A stretch of 64,000 bases of DNA from Pseudomonas tritici (GCF_014268275.3 NZ_CP077084.1:2480001-2544000); one strand, 5' to 3'. Shown: positions 25,102-34,390, numbered from the stretch's first letter. The notes: generated by a model from the letters alone, not told the origin. Numbers and translations: made by a program.

Positions 25102-25818
25102 ATGCAAGCAATCAATAATATCAACCTCAATTCCCTGATCGACACCCTGGTCAGCCTCACTGCGGCATTCATCCTCGGTGGCCTGATCGGTTTCGAACGT
25201 CAATACCGCCAGCGCACCGCAGGTCTGCGCACCAACGTGCTGGTGGCGGTGGGCGCGGCGATTTTCGTCGACATGGCCAACCGTCTCGGCGGTGCAGAAG
25301 GCGCGGTGCGCGTAGTGGCGTATGTCGTGTCGGGTATCGGCTTTCTCGGCGCCGGTGTGATCATGCGTGAAGAGGGCAATGTGCGCGGGCTCAACACCGC
25401 CGCCACGCTCTGGGCGTCGGCGGCGGTGGGGGCTTGCGCGGGTGCCGACCTGATCCTCGAAGCGCTGCTGGGCACGCTGTTCGTGCTGGCGGCCAACACC
25501 TTGCTGCGGCCGATCGTCAACAATATCAACCGCCAGCCGCTGGATGTGGTGTCGGCAGAGGTGACCAATATCTTGTATGTGATCGCCCGGCGTACCCAGC
25601 AGAAAGCCGTGCTGGCGTTGCTGGAGGCCGAGCTGGCGCGTTGCAATTACCCAGCCAGCGATGTTGACGTGCGCCCCTTTGGCACGGAGGAAGTAGAAAT
25701 CGAAGCTACCCTGGCCGTGACATCGGTCGACGGTGACGAGTTGGACGCCCTGGTGGCAAGGATATCGATGTCGACTCTGGTGGTGCAGGCGTTCTGGAGT
25801 CCGAGTACCACCGAGTAA
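25102..25818 (+). CDS. mgtC: MgtC/SapB-family membrane protein
   Basis: A 238-residue inner-membrane protein. The N-terminal half has four or five helices with the MgtC signature LGGLIGFERQYRQRTAGLRTNVLVAVGAA and GIGFLGAGVIMREEGNVRGLNTAATLWASAAVG. The C-terminal soluble part is an ACT-like domain (VSAEVTNILYVIARRTQQ through ATLAVTSVDGDELDALV). MgtC supports growth at low Mg2+, and in pathogens supports survival in macrophages by affecting the F-type ATPase. The pairing with mgtA supports the Mg2+ role. The ATG at 25102 is preferred because it opens with a family-like N-terminus, after GGGACG. Confidence 0.92.
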   Translation: MQAINNINLNSLIDTLVSLTAAFILGGLIGFERQYRQRTAGLRTNVLVAVGAAIFVDMANRLGGAEGAVRVVAYVVSGIGFLGAGVIMREEGNVRGLNTAATLWASAAVGACAGADLILEALLGTLFVLAANTLLRPIVNNINRQPLDVVSAEVTNILYVIARRTQQKAVLALLEAELARCNYPASDVDVRPFGTEEVEIEATLAVTSVDGDELDALVARISMSTLVVQAFWSPSTTE

Positions 25819-26111
25819 TCTCCAGCTGTAGGGATTTATCCCGCGCAAAGTTGACTATGCTAGGAAAAGTCCCACAAGCAATCAGGACTATCCCTTCATT
25901 TGATAAGGCGCCACGTTGCTAAGGTTGCGCGCTTGCGCCTCAGGAACAAGGGCGCGGTTCGACGTGTTTACTGTGCTTTATCAAAAGGAGGGGGTCTGTA
26001 CTGCCTGAAGTGTCATGCAGAGTAATCAGCACCGTTTGTCGGAACTGTTACTTTTCACAGGTAGATAGGTCCCGTGTGATATGTAAGCGTACCGATCCCT
26101 CGGGGAGTCTT

Positions 26112-26738
26112 ATGAGCAAAGCTTTAATTGTGGATGATCACCCTTTCATACGCTCAACCGTGAAGTTTCTGTTGAAGCAGGAAGGCTTCGACAAAATATT
26201 TGAAGCAGGCAACGGTGCTGACGCCATGCAGATTGCGCGTGAGGAACGCCCCGATCTGGTCATCCTCGACTTGGCAATGCCCAAGCTCGGCGGCCTGGAG
26301 GTGATCAGCCGGATCAAGGCACTGGAACTGCCTTGCAAAATTCTGGTGCTGACTTCGTACTTGGCAGTGTTCTTCTCTACCCGCTGCATGCGCGCCGGAG
26401 CCATGGGCTTTGTTGCCAAGACGGGTGAACTCGACGAGTTGCAAAAGGCTATCAGGGCGATCAGGTCCGGTTACAGCTGCTTCCCCAGCGTGGCCACCAG
26501 TTCGGTGCGCCGTGATGATTTGCAGACCACCGAGCAAGAACTGGTGGACGCGCTGTCGGATCGCGAATTGACGGTATTGCAAAAACTGGCGCTGGGCCTG
26601 GGCAACAAGGAAATCGCTGAGGACATGTTGTTGAGCCACAAGACCATCAGCACCTATAAGACGCGACTCAAGGAGAAGCTGCGTATGTCCTCGGTGGTGC
26701 ACCTGTCCAAGTTCGCCCAGCGCAATCATCTGATCTGA
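26112..26738 (+). CDS. NarL/BvgA-type response regulator
   Basis: A 208-residue DNA-binding response regulator. Residues 1-120 are the receiver (ALIVDDHPFIRSTVKFLLKQEGF, phospho-acceptor D53 in VILDLAMP, conserved T in LVLTSY, K in AKTGE). Residues 145-208 are a LuxR-type helix-turn-helix (LSDRELTVLQKLALGLGNKEIAEDM). Its closest characterised analogue is BvgA. It precedes a BvgS-like hybrid kinase by one base, so the two form an operon and almost certainly a signalling pair. The ATG at 26112 has GGGGAG at proper spacing. The 293 nt before it show no gene. Confidence 0.92.
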   Translation: MSKALIVDDHPFIRSTVKFLLKQEGFDKIFEAGNGADAMQIAREERPDLVILDLAMPKLGGLEVISRIKALELPCKILVLTSYLAVFFSTRCMRAGAMGFVAKTGELDELQKAIRAIRSGYSCFPSVATSSVRRDDLQTTEQELVDALSDRELTVLQKLALGLGNKEIAEDMLLSHKTISTYKTRLKEKLRMSSVVHLSKFAQRNHLI

Positions 26739-26739
26739 A

Positions 26740-29700
26740 ATGACCATCTCCCGGCTGTTGATATTCACGGCCTTCCTGCTGATGGGGCTGTTGCCCTGCG
26801 CGGCGATGGCCCTGGATGAGCCACATACACTGCGACTGTTCGGCCATTCCACGCTTGAAAACCCACGCCTGGAACTTGAGGAAAGTGACTGGCGTTGGCT
26901 GCGCGAGCGACGGGTGTTGGTGATGGGAGTGTCAGCGCCCGACTACATACCTTTCGACCAATCCAACGAAAACGACTTTGAAGGCATCACGGCTGACTAT
27001 ACGTGGCTGATCAGCCTTATTTTAAACATACCTATCGAGGTTCGACGCTACGACACCCGTGATGAAGTCATCGAAGCGCTCAAACGGGGCGAGGTGGATT
27101 TAGTCGGGTCTGCCAACGGTTACGAAGCGGCCGATAAGGAACTGATACTGTCGCGTTCCTACGCCAATGATCAACCCGTGTTGGTGACTCGCACGGGTGA
27201 CAGCCATTCATTGAGCGTCGACCTGGCTGGCAAGCGCGTAGCGATGCTTTACCACTATATGCAGCCTGACGCTGTCCAGGCCTTTTATCCCCAGGCGCAA
27301 CTGCAGCTGTACGGCTCGACTCACCAGGCGATCGGTGCCGTGGCGTTCGGTCAGGCGGATGTCTACTTGGGCGACGCCATCAGCACTCGCTATCTGATCA
27401 ACAAGAACCACCTCAATAACGTCCGCATGGCAGATTTTTCCGCACTGGAGGTCAACCCGTTCGGGTTCGCTTTCAACCAGGACAACATCCGTCTGCTGAA
27501 CATCATCAATGCAGCGCTGGGCATTATCACGCCCAGCCAGCAGATGGAAATCCTGCGCCGCTGGAGTGCAGGCGACAGCGGTTCCCTGGCCGCTGACCGG
27601 TTGCGTTTGAGTGAGAGTGAGCAGCGCTGGCTGATAAAGCACCCACGCGTAACAGTGGCTGTGCTCGACAAGTTCATGCCGCTGTCATTTTTCAATGAGC
27701 AAGGCCAACCGGTGGGTTTGAGCGACGAGGTGTTGTCGCGGATCAGCTTGCGTACGGGTTTGAAGTTCGAAGTGGTGCAAGGCAGCTCGTTGCCTCAGCA
27801 AGTTGACGACGTCAGCACCGGCAAAGTGGACATGCTGGCGGTGATCACGCCCAGCGTCGAGCGTGCCGAAAAGCTGCGCTTTACCCGACCCTATCTGTCC
27901 AATCCTTATGTATTGGTGGCGCGCGCCGGCGACGAACGTTTGGTTACGCTCGAAGACATGCCCGGAAAACGCCTGGCGTTTATTGGCGGCAACAGCCTCG
28001 CCGCGCAAATTGCCCGCGACTATCCAGGTATCGAATTTGTCGACGTCGCAAACCCGGAGGACGCCATGGATTTGGTCGCCAAGGGCAGTGTCGATGCGAC
28101 CGTTATTTCGCTGATCAGTGCACGCTACATGATTGCGCGCCATTACCGTGATCGCTTGCGTATCACCAGCACCGTCGGTACGGAGCCAGCGCGGATTGCT
28201 TTCGGTGTCAATCGCAGCCAACTGGAGCTGTATTCGATCCTCGAGAAGGCGCTGTTGAGTATCACGCCTGAAGAAATGGACGAGCTGACCAACCGTTGGC
28301 GCAGTGAGATCATCATCGAAGACAGCTATTGGATCAGTCATCGCAACGTGATTATCCAAGGATTTGGCGTGGCCGCGTTGCTGCTGCTGATCACCCTGGG
28401 CTGGGTGCTCTACCTGCGCAACCTGATTCACAAGCGAACACAGGCCGAACGGGCCCTGAGCGACCAGATGCGGTTCATGAGCGTTCTGATCGACGGCACT
28501 CCGCACCCAATTTACGTGCGCGATCGCCAGGGCCGGTTAATGGCCTGCAATAACGCTTACCTCGATGTATTTGGCTTTAAGTTGGAGGATGTGATCGGCA
28601 AGACCGTGGTGCAAACCGATACGGGCAACCCGCCCCAGGCACAGTCGTTCCACGCCGAATACTTGAGCTTGATGGCGCGGGGTGAGCCGCAGATCCAGGA
28701 TCGCGTACTCAAGGTTCCCGATGGCAGTGTGCTAACCATCTACCAATGGATGCTGCCGTACCGAGATAGCAATAGCCACGTTGTAGGCATGATTGCGGGT
28801 TGGGTGGATGTGAGCGAGCGCCAGCGGCTGTTGAGCCAGTTGCAGGCAGCCAAGGAGGACGCAGACTCGGCAAACCGCGCCAAGACCACATTCCTCGCGA
28901 CCATGAGCCATGAGATCCGCACGCCGATGAATGCCGTGATCGGCATGATCGAATTGGCCCAGAAAAACGCCGAGCAGGGCCGCGTCGATCAGGATGCGCT
29001 GGAGGTGGCGTCGATGGCCTCGCGAAGCATGCTGGAATTGATCGGCGATATTCTGGACATTGCGAAGATAGAATCCGGCCACCTGTCCCTGACCTTGGCG
29101 CCGGCCAATCTCCACGAGTTGTTGGCATCTGTGGCGCGTGTGTTTGAGGGGCTGGCGCGGGACAAAGGCTTGCAGCTGCGAGTGGAGCTCGATCCGATGA
29201 CTGCCCGCTCGGTGCTCATCGACCCTTTGCGCTTCAAGCAAGTGGTGTCCAATCTGCTGGGGAATGCCATCAAGTTTACCGCCACCGGTCAGGTTCGCCT
29301 GGGTGCACAGTGCGCCCCGGCGTTGGCCGGTGACCACTTGAACCTACGGTTGTATGTCGAAGACACGGGGGTTGGCATCAGTGCTGAAGATCAGCAGCGT
29401 TTGTTCAACCCATTTATCCAAGGGAGTAATAACGAACAGTCGGCGCGCAGTGGTTCCGGCCTCGGGTTAGTGATCAGTCGCAACCTGTGCGAGATGATGG
29501 GCGGTCAACTGCGCTTGAGCAGTGTGCTGGGCAAGGGGACGCGGGTGGACGTGACGTTGGCGCTGGCGTTGACCAGCGCAGCACAGGTTTCGACTCCCGT
29601 CGCACGTGTTCCACCGACGCAGGCGTTGAACCTCCTGGTGGTCGACGACTACCCGGCCAACCGCTTGTTGCTGACTCGTCAGCTGAGCTTCCTTGGGCAT

Positions 29701-30354
29701 CACATCGTCACGGCCGAAGATGGCGCCGAGGGCTTTGCACTGTGGCAGGCCGAGCATTTTGATGGCGTCATCACGGATAGCAACATGCCGGTTATGGACG
29801 GTTACACGCTGGCACGTAATATCCGTGCCCAAGAGCGTCAGCGTGGTCTGGTGCCGTGCCTGCTGCTGGGGTTCACTGCCAACGCCCAGCCGGAGGAAAC
29901 CGAACGCTGCAGGCAGGCGGGCATGGATGGTTGCCTGTTCAAACCGACCGGCCTTGATGATTTGCGTGCGGCGCTGGCACCTCGCAGCGCAGCAGCCGTG
30001 ACGGGTGAGGTCGAGCCGGCGTACGACCTCAGTACGCTGACTACGCTGACAGGCGGTGACACTGCCGCGCTTAACGAGTTACTCGTGCCATTGCTCATCA
30101 GTCTTGCAGAAGATCGCCTGCTGCTGCCGACGCTGCAAAATCACGCGGATATCGCCAAGTTGCATGACCTGGCTCATCGCGTGAAAGGGGGCGCTCGCAT
30201 GGTCAAGGCCCACAGGTTGGTCGCCTGTTGCGAAACCTTGGAAGGGGTGTGTGAAAGACATGACCACCAGGCATTGGCGGCCGCGATACAGGCGCTGGAC
30301 GCGGCCATCGATGGTTTGCATCACAGCCTGAGCCGGCACAGCAAGCAGGCTTGA
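26740..30354 (+). CDS. BvgS-like unorthodox hybrid sensor histidine kinase
   Basis: A 1204-residue inner-membrane sensor. In order it has a signal peptide (1-25), two periplasmic Venus-flytrap (SBP_bac_3) domains (about 50-275 and 300-525), a transmembrane helix (about 540-562) and a PAS domain (about 580-695). A HisKA domain with H724 (MSHEIRTP), an HATPase domain ending GSGLGLVISR, a receiver with D1013 (GVITDSNMP) and an HPt domain with H1146 (LAHRVKGGA) follow. All four phosphorelay residues are present, so a full His-Asp-His-Asp relay to the adjacent BvgA-type regulator is expected. The stimulus is unknown. Flytrap domains may bind a small molecule or act as a fold-based switch as in BvgS. 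Confidence 0.94.
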   Translation: MTISRLLIFTAFLLMGLLPCAAMALDEPHTLRLFGHSTLENPRLELEESDWRWLRERRVLVMGVSAPDYIPFDQSNENDFEGITADYTWLISLILNIPIEVRRYDTRDEVIEALKRGEVDLVGSANGYEAADKELILSRSYANDQPVLVTRTGDSHSLSVDLAGKRVAMLYHYMQPDAVQAFYPQAQLQLYGSTHQAIGAVAFGQADVYLGDAISTRYLINKNHLNNVRMADFSALEVNPFGFAFNQDNIRLLNIINAALGIITPSQQMEILRRWSAGDSGSLAADRLRLSESEQRWLIKHPRVTVAVLDKFMPLSFFNEQGQPVGLSDEVLSRISLRTGLKFEVVQGSSLPQQVDDVSTGKVDMLAVITPSVERAEKLRFTRPYLSNPYVLVARAGDERLVTLEDMPGKRLAFIGGNSLAAQIARDYPGIEFVDVANPEDAMDLVAKGSVDATVISLISARYMIARHYRDRLRITSTVGTEPARIAFGVNRSQLELYSILEKALLSITPEEMDELTNRWRSEIIIEDSYWISHRNVIIQGFGVAALLLLITLGWVLYLRNLIHKRTQAERALSDQMRFMSVLIDGTPHPIYVRDRQGRLMACNNAYLDVFGFKLEDVIGKTVVQTDTGNPPQAQSFHAEYLSLMARGEPQIQDRVLKVPDGSVLTIYQWMLPYRDSNSHVVGMIAGWVDVSERQRLLSQLQAAKEDADSANRAKTTFLATMSHEIRTPMNAVIGMIELAQKNAEQGRVDQDALEVASMASRSMLELIGDILDIAKIESGHLSLTLAPANLHELLASVARVFEGLARDKGLQLRVELDPMTARSVLIDPLRFKQVVSNLLGNAIKFTATGQVRLGAQCAPALAGDHLNLRLYVEDTGVGISAEDQQRLFNPFIQGSNNEQSARSGSGLGLVISRNLCEMMGGQLRLSSVLGKGTRVDVTLALALTSAAQVSTPVARVPPTQALNLLVVDDYPANRLLLTRQLSFLGHHIVTAEDGAEGFALWQAEHFDGVITDSNMPVMDGYTLARNIRAQERQRGLVPCLLLGFTANAQPEETERCRQAGMDGCLFKPTGLDDLRAALAPRSAAAVTGEVEPAYDLSTLTTLTGGDTAALNELLVPLLISLAEDRLLLPTLQNHADIAKLHDLAHRVKGGARMVKAHRLVACCETLEGVCERHDHQALAAAIQALDAAIDGLHHSLSRHSKQA

Positions 30355-30488
30355 CTGAGGTGGATAGCCATTCGGCGGATTTGGGAGAACTCCTACATGG
30401 AAGGGGAACAAGCCTGATTTTGTCTTCGGCATATGTCTGGAAAATGGGCCTCGCTCACTGACGAGCACTGCCTGCCCAGGGGTTTGCC

Positions 30489-30923
30489 ATGCCAAACAAA
30501 GCACTGACTATCCTGATTGCCGATGAGCAACACCTGCAACGCCTGTACATCGAGAAAATGCTCAACAAGCTGGGGTATCACCGGATCGTACCGGTGCAAA
30601 CCTTCGAAGAGGTCCAGCTACTCACTGCTATCCCGGCCCAACCCTTTGACGTGCTGATCATCAATGCGGGGCTGGCGGTCCACGCTTGCGGGCTTCAACC
30701 TCAGGCGCATCATGTGCTGGTCTACGATCACCAGGACCTGAGCCTGGATATGGACGCCACCGCCGACGCAACGCCGGCGGTGCTGGTGCGGCTGCCCGGC
30801 GTGCCGGATAGCGTCAACCTCGAACACTTCATGGACATCATCGACCCACCCGCAGCCACCACCGGCCTGCGGGTTTTACCGTGGCTGCGGGAGTTATCGC
30901 GCGCGCCCGTGGCCGGGGCCTAG
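30489..30923 (+). CDS. Degenerate receiver-domain protein
   Basis: A 144-residue protein with the start of a CheY-like receiver: [25 protein letters not shown] keeps the acidic pair (D12, E13) and first helix. At the phospho-acceptor position the strand FDVLIIN carries N59 instead of aspartate, and the later Thr and Lys are not recognisable. The last 70 residues do not resemble a receiver. It is therefore probably phosphorylation-independent, acting by binding. It follows the BvgS-like kinase by 134 nt on the same strand and could modulate that relay, for example by competing at the HPt domain. This is inference. Confidence 0.65.
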   Translation: MPNKALTILIADEQHLQRLYIEKMLNKLGYHRIVPVQTFEEVQLLTAIPAQPFDVLIINAGLAVHACGLQPQAHHVLVYDHQDLSLDMDATADATPAVLVRLPGVPDSVNLEHFMDIIDPPAATTGLRVLPWLRELSRAPVAGA

Positions 30924-31738
30924 TCCCACTCTGGTGCGATACCTTTCGGGCTGGTCAGGCGGTGGCCGCGCTCCAGCTCGGCAATCTGCGCCATGTCGGC
31001 AGCACTCAAGGTCAGTTGCAGGGCCCTGAGGTTGCTTTCCAGGTTGGCACGTTTGGTCGACGATGGGATGACCGCGTAGCCCAGTTGCATGGCCCAAGCC
31101 AGCGTCACTTGCGCCGGGGTAGCCTGATGGCGCTCGGCGATTTGCTCGATCACCGGGTCTTTGAGCACTTCGCCGTAGGCCAGGGTCATGTAGGAGGTGA
31201 TCTGGATACCGTGAGCGGTGGCAAAATCCACGACCTTGCGATTTTGCAGGTAGGGGTGCAGTTCGATCTGGTTAGTGGCGATGTTCTCGGCACCAACGGC
31301 AGCAATCGCTTGCTTCATCAGGTCGACGGTGAAGTTGGAGATGCCGATCTGGCGGGTCAGGCCCAGGCGTTTGGCTTCCAGCAGTTGGCCCATGAATTCG
31401 GTGACAGATACCTGGTCTTCCGGCGATGGCCAGTGGATCAGGGTGAGGTCCAGATAGTCGGTTTTCAGTTTGCTCAGGCTTTCGCGCAGGCTTGGGATCA
31501 ACTGGCCTCTGGCGAAATTGGCGATCCAGATTTTGCTGGTGATAAACAGCTCATCGCGCGGGATGCCGCTGGCGGCAATGGCTTGGCCGACGTCTGCTTC
31601 GTTCTCATAGATCTGCGCGGTGTCGATGACGCGGTAGCCCAGTTCCAGGCCGGTGCTGACAGAATCGATCACCACCTGGCCTTGCAAGCGGAAGGTGCCT
31701 AGGCCGAAGGCCGGAACGTTTTGCGTTGGGATAGACAT
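30920..31738 (-). CDS. dkgB: Aldo/keto reductase, DkgB-like
   Basis: A 272-residue NADPH-dependent reductase of the AKR fold. Present are [26 protein letters not shown] (catalytic Asp and Tyr), TSKIW (catalytic Lys), LTLIHWPSP (catalytic His), [11 protein letters not shown] and [15 protein letters not shown] for NADPH binding. The pattern is closest to 2,5-diketo-D-gluconate reductase B, which also reduces methylglyoxal and other small aldehydes. I start at 31738 because GGAG precedes that ATG. Its end overlaps the convergent degenerate receiver gene by 4 bp. Confidence 0.9.
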   Translation of the reverse strand: MSIPTQNVPAFGLGTFRLQGQVVIDSVSTGLELGYRVIDTAQIYENEADVGQAIAASGIPRDELFITSKIWIANFARGQLIPSLRESLSKLKTDYLDLTLIHWPSPEDQVSVTEFMGQLLEAKRLGLTRQIGISNFTVDLMKQAIAAVGAENIATNQIELHPYLQNRKVVDFATAHGIQITSYMTLAYGEVLKDPVIEQIAERHQATPAQVTLAWAMQLGYAVIPSSTKRANLESNLRALQLTLSAADMAQIAELERGHRLTSPKGIAPEWD

Positions 31739-31849
31739 CAGTAACTCCAGAAGGGGTGTAAACAATGGAGTCGAGTATCCGCTCGTCGTTCCTCTGGAAA
31801 AACCGCCGAATCCGAAAAGGACTTTTTACCCCACGTCACGAATAGCGCC

Positions 31850-31934
31850 TGGGAGCTGGCTTGCCTGCGATGGCGGCGTGTCAGGCTACAAGTCTGTAGC
31901 TGATGTACCGCGATCGCAGGCAAGCCAGCTCCCA
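31850..31934. repeat. REP doublet
   Basis: Inverted REP units (TGGGAGCTGGCTTGCCTGCG and complement) with a loop of about 45 nt lie between the divergently oriented aldo/keto reductase start and the end of the DAHP synthase gene. This is the same family as the other REP elements here. Confidence 0.8.
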
Positions 31935-31952
31935 CATTTTTATCTCCATCCG

Positions 31953-33032
31953 TCAGTTGGCTTTGTGTTGTTCGCGCAACCGCTCCGCCGCACTGCGCAG
32001 CAGTTGCTCGGTGCCGCTCCAGCCCAGGCAGCCATCGGTCACCGACACACCGTACTTCATCGACGCGCTCAACGGCTGGCAACCTTCGAACAGATGACTT
32101 TCGAGCATCATGCCGATCAGCGCGGTGTCGCCCTGCAGGCGTTGCTCCAGTACGTCGTTGAATACGGCCGGTTGACGCAACGGGTCCTTGCCGCTGTTGG
32201 CATGGCTGCAGTCGACCATGATCCGCGCCGCCACCTTGGATTTGGCCAAGTCGTGCTTCACCTGCGCCACGCTTTGCGCATCGTAGTTCGGCCCACGGTG
32301 ACCGCCGCGCAGTACCAAATGAGTATCGGGGTTGCCCGGGGTCTGGATGATCGCCGGGTGGCCCTGGCTGTCGACGCCGAAATGGCGGTGCGGGTGTGAA
32401 GCCGAGCGCATCGCGTCACAGGCAATCGCCACACCGCCGTCGGTGCCGTTCTTGAAACCCACGGGCATGCCCAGGCCACTGGCCATTTCGCGGTGGATCT
32501 GCGATTCGGTGGTGCGCGCGCCAATCGCGACCCAACTGAGCAGGTCATCGAAGTAGCCGGCGGCCATGGGTTGCAGCAACTCGGTGGCTACCGGCAGGCC
32601 CAGGCGCAGCATTTCGCGCATCAGTTCGCGCGACAGCGTGAGGCCGGCAGCCATGTCATCGCTGCCATCCAAATGGGGGTCGTAGGCCAGTCCTTTCCAG
32701 CCGATGGTGGTGCGCGGTTTTTCGACGTAGGCGCGGATCACCAGCAGCATCTGGTCGCTGACTTCAAGCGCGAGCTTCTTCAGGTTGCGCGCGTATTCCA
32801 TGGCCGATTTCGGATCGTGGATCGAGCACGGGCCGACAATCACCAGCAACCGTGAATCGTCGCCATTGAGGATGGCGCGCACAGCTTGGCGATGGGCGTG
32901 GACTTGCTCGTTGAGGAACGGGCTGAGCGGCAGCTTGTGTTTCAACTCAAGCGCACTGGGCAGGCGCTGGGTCAGGGCTTCATTGGCGCTGGTCAGGGCA
33001 GAGAGGGGCAGGGCGGCGGTGGCAGTGTTCAT
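31953..33032 (-). CDS. 3-deoxy-7-phosphoheptulonate (DAHP) synthase, class I
   Basis: A 359-residue enzyme that joins phosphoenolpyruvate and erythrose 4-phosphate in the first step of aromatic amino-acid synthesis. Diagnostic stretches are VIVGPCSIHDPKSAMEY, RAYVEKPRTTIGWKGLAYDPHLDGS, ATELLQP and VDCSHANSGKDP. It is of the AroF/AroG/AroH type. Which aromatic amino acid inhibits it cannot be read from sequence, so no symbol is given. The ATG at 33032 has AGGAAG at 8 nt, and a TTG six bases earlier is less likely. Upstream lie a Tyr-rich 50-codon ORF, a strong terminator and an aromatic leader peptide, so expression is very likely controlled by attenuation. Confidence 0.95.
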   Translation of the reverse strand: MNTATAALPLSALTSANEALTQRLPSALELKHKLPLSPFLNEQVHAHRQAVRAILNGDDSRLLVIVGPCSIHDPKSAMEYARNLKKLALEVSDQMLLVIRAYVEKPRTTIGWKGLAYDPHLDGSDDMAAGLTLSRELMREMLRLGLPVATELLQPMAAGYFDDLLSWVAIGARTTESQIHREMASGLGMPVGFKNGTDGGVAIACDAMRSASHPHRHFGVDSQGHPAIIQTPGNPDTHLVLRGGHRGPNYDAQSVAQVKHDLAKSKVAARIMVDCSHANSGKDPLRQPAVFNDVLEQRLQGDTALIGMMLESHLFEGCQPLSASMKYGVSVTDGCLGWSGTEQLLRSAAERLREQHKAN

Positions 33033-33080
33033 ATTCAAGGCTTCCTGGGCAAGCGGCGGGCTATTCCCGCGCGCTCTGCC

Positions 33081-33233
33081 CTACTGGGGTGTTCGACAAT
33101 TGGCCGTATCGGCTACGTGTGCTGGTGTGCCACCAATAGGTGACCGATCGGAGGCGGCAGGCTGTCCCGAGCGGAGCTTGCTAAATCGCCATGCAGTGGA
33201 AGTGTCGTAGCGGTAATAGGTGGCGTAGTTCAT
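33081..33233 (-). CDS. Small Tyr-rich ORF before DAHP synthase
   Basis: A 50-codon frame starting MNYATYYRYDTSTAWRF, with AAAGGA eight bases upstream of the ATG. Four tyrosines lie in the first nine codons, then Trp and Phe, whereas the rest is unremarkable. It lies between the attenuator terminator and the DAHP synthase gene (48 nt gap). It may be a second regulatory leader responding to tyrosine supply through translation, or simply a small protein. I recognise no family. Confidence 0.45.
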   Translation of the reverse strand: MNYATYYRYDTSTAWRFSKLRSGQPAASDRSPIGGTPAHVADTANCRTPQ

Positions 33234-33276
33234 GTCATGAGTCCTTTAAGTGTTCTTGCAAAATTGATGGAGGCCT

Positions 33277-33316
33277 GAAAAAACAAAACCCCCGGTCGGG
33301 GAGCCGACCGGGGGTT
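33277..33316 (-). terminator. Attenuator terminator upstream of DAHP synthase
   Basis: A perfect 13-bp GC-rich stem (AACCCCCGGTCGG with its complement, 4-nt loop) is followed on the minus strand by TTTTGTTTTTT. It lies 50 nt after the stop of the aromatic leader peptide and before the DAHP synthase gene. A GGGGT segment near 33336 could pair with ACCCC of the left arm as an antiterminator. Confidence 0.9.
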
Positions 33317-33366
33317 AGATTTCTCTGGTAGGCGACCCCTTGAGTAGTGGGCGCCGATTTCAGGTA

Positions 33367-33501
33367 TCAGGCGCGCCAGTGGCTAAACCAATACCCAAAA
33401 TAAAAGCATGCCGCTGCGCTCGAACCGTTCACGCGGGTAGCCGATACCAGGCGCGGGGCGCTGGCAGCAGGGCAAACCTGAGTGTGGGTGAGTTGCAACA
33501 C
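33367..33501 (-). CDS. Aromatic amino-acid leader peptide (attenuator)
   Basis: A 44-codon ORF starting with GTG, with GGAG seven bases before it. Its last 13 residues are CFYFGYWFSHWRA, so Phe, Tyr and Trp fill seven of the twelve positions from Phe33 to Ala44. The stop is followed after 50 nt by a strong rho-independent terminator and then the DAHP synthase gene. This is the layout of ribosome-mediated attenuation as in trp and phe leaders. A ribosome stalled for lack of charged Phe, Tyr or Trp tRNA would favour the antiterminator. The first 30 residues show no special bias. No annotation pipeline is likely to call it. Confidence 0.8.
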   Translation of the reverse strand: MLQLTHTQVCPAASAPRLVSATRVNGSSAAACFYFGYWFSHWRA

Positions 33502-33640
33502 GGTATGTCTCCAAATGATGGGGGCAGCTTACTAGAGGCACGCGGGGGGATTCAATCAGAAATTTCTATCGTGCCGGGGTACTTACTGCTATCGGCCGGG
33601 ATATGCTTGTAACACTTCAACAATTTGCTTGGACGCGACC

Positions 33641-34390
33641 ATGACTGCCCTGACCCTTGCTGCGGCTCAATCCATTTCCATTGCGGGTGATGTGCCGGCC
33701 AATATCGAACGGCACGTGGCGTTCATGCACGTGGCGGCCGAACATAATGTGCAATTACTTGTATTTCCCGAGCTGTCGTTGACCGGGTACGAGCCGTCAT
33801 TGGCTGCCGGTTTGGCGATTACGCCAGATGACCCAGTCTTGGCGCCGCTGCGTGAAATAGCCCGGGTGTTGCGATTGACGGCGGTAGTGGGAATGCCTGT
33901 CCGCCTCGCACCCGATGCCGGTGTGTTGATTGGCGCGCTGGTATTGGGCGCGGATGGCTCCCTGGCGCTCTATACCAAGCAGCATTTGCACCCAGGCGAA
34001 GAGGTTGCGTTCGTCCCGGGCCAGGGCGGTGCGGCCCTCGAGTGGGAGGATGAGCAGATAGCATTGGCCGTGTGCGCGGACTTCTCCCACGCCAGTCATC
34101 CGCGCCTGGCGGCGGAGGCGGGCGCCACTGTCTACGCCGCTGGCGTGCTGGTGAGCGAGGGCGGCTACGCAACGGACAGCGCGTTACTCCAGGGCTATGC
34201 GGCTGAGCATGGCCTGCTGGTGTTGATGGCCAACCATGGCGGTCCGTCCGGTGGCTATGTTTGCGCCGGTCGCAGCGCCATCTGGGCGGCTGATGGCGGT
34301 TTGCTGGCCGCCGCTCCCGGTGTTGGCGACGCGCTGGTGATTGCCCGTCGTGTTGACGACGTGTGGGCTGGCCAAGTGGTTGCTCTCTAA
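33641..34390 (+). CDS. Carbon-nitrogen hydrolase (nitrilase superfamily)
   Basis: A 249-residue amidase-like enzyme with E44 (LLVFPELSLTGYEP), K113 (YTKQHLHPGEE) and C145 (ALAVCADFSH) at the catalytic-triad positions. It falls in the short aliphatic amidase/omega-amidase-like group, but the sequence around the cysteine (CADFSHASHP) is not diagnostic. The substrate is unknown. The ATG at 33641 matches the family start. The next gene, a GNAT acetyltransferase, begins at the very next base after the stop, so the two are translationally linked. Confidence 0.87.
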   Translation: MTALTLAAAQSISIAGDVPANIERHVAFMHVAAEHNVQLLVFPELSLTGYEPSLAAGLAITPDDPVLAPLREIARVLRLTAVVGMPVRLAPDAGVLIGALVLGADGSLALYTKQHLHPGEEVAFVPGQGGAALEWEDEQIALAVCADFSHASHPRLAAEAGATVYAAGVLVSEGGYATDSALLQGYAAEHGLLVLMANHGGPSGGYVCAGRSAIWAADGGLLAAAPGVGDALVIARRVDDVWAGQVVAL

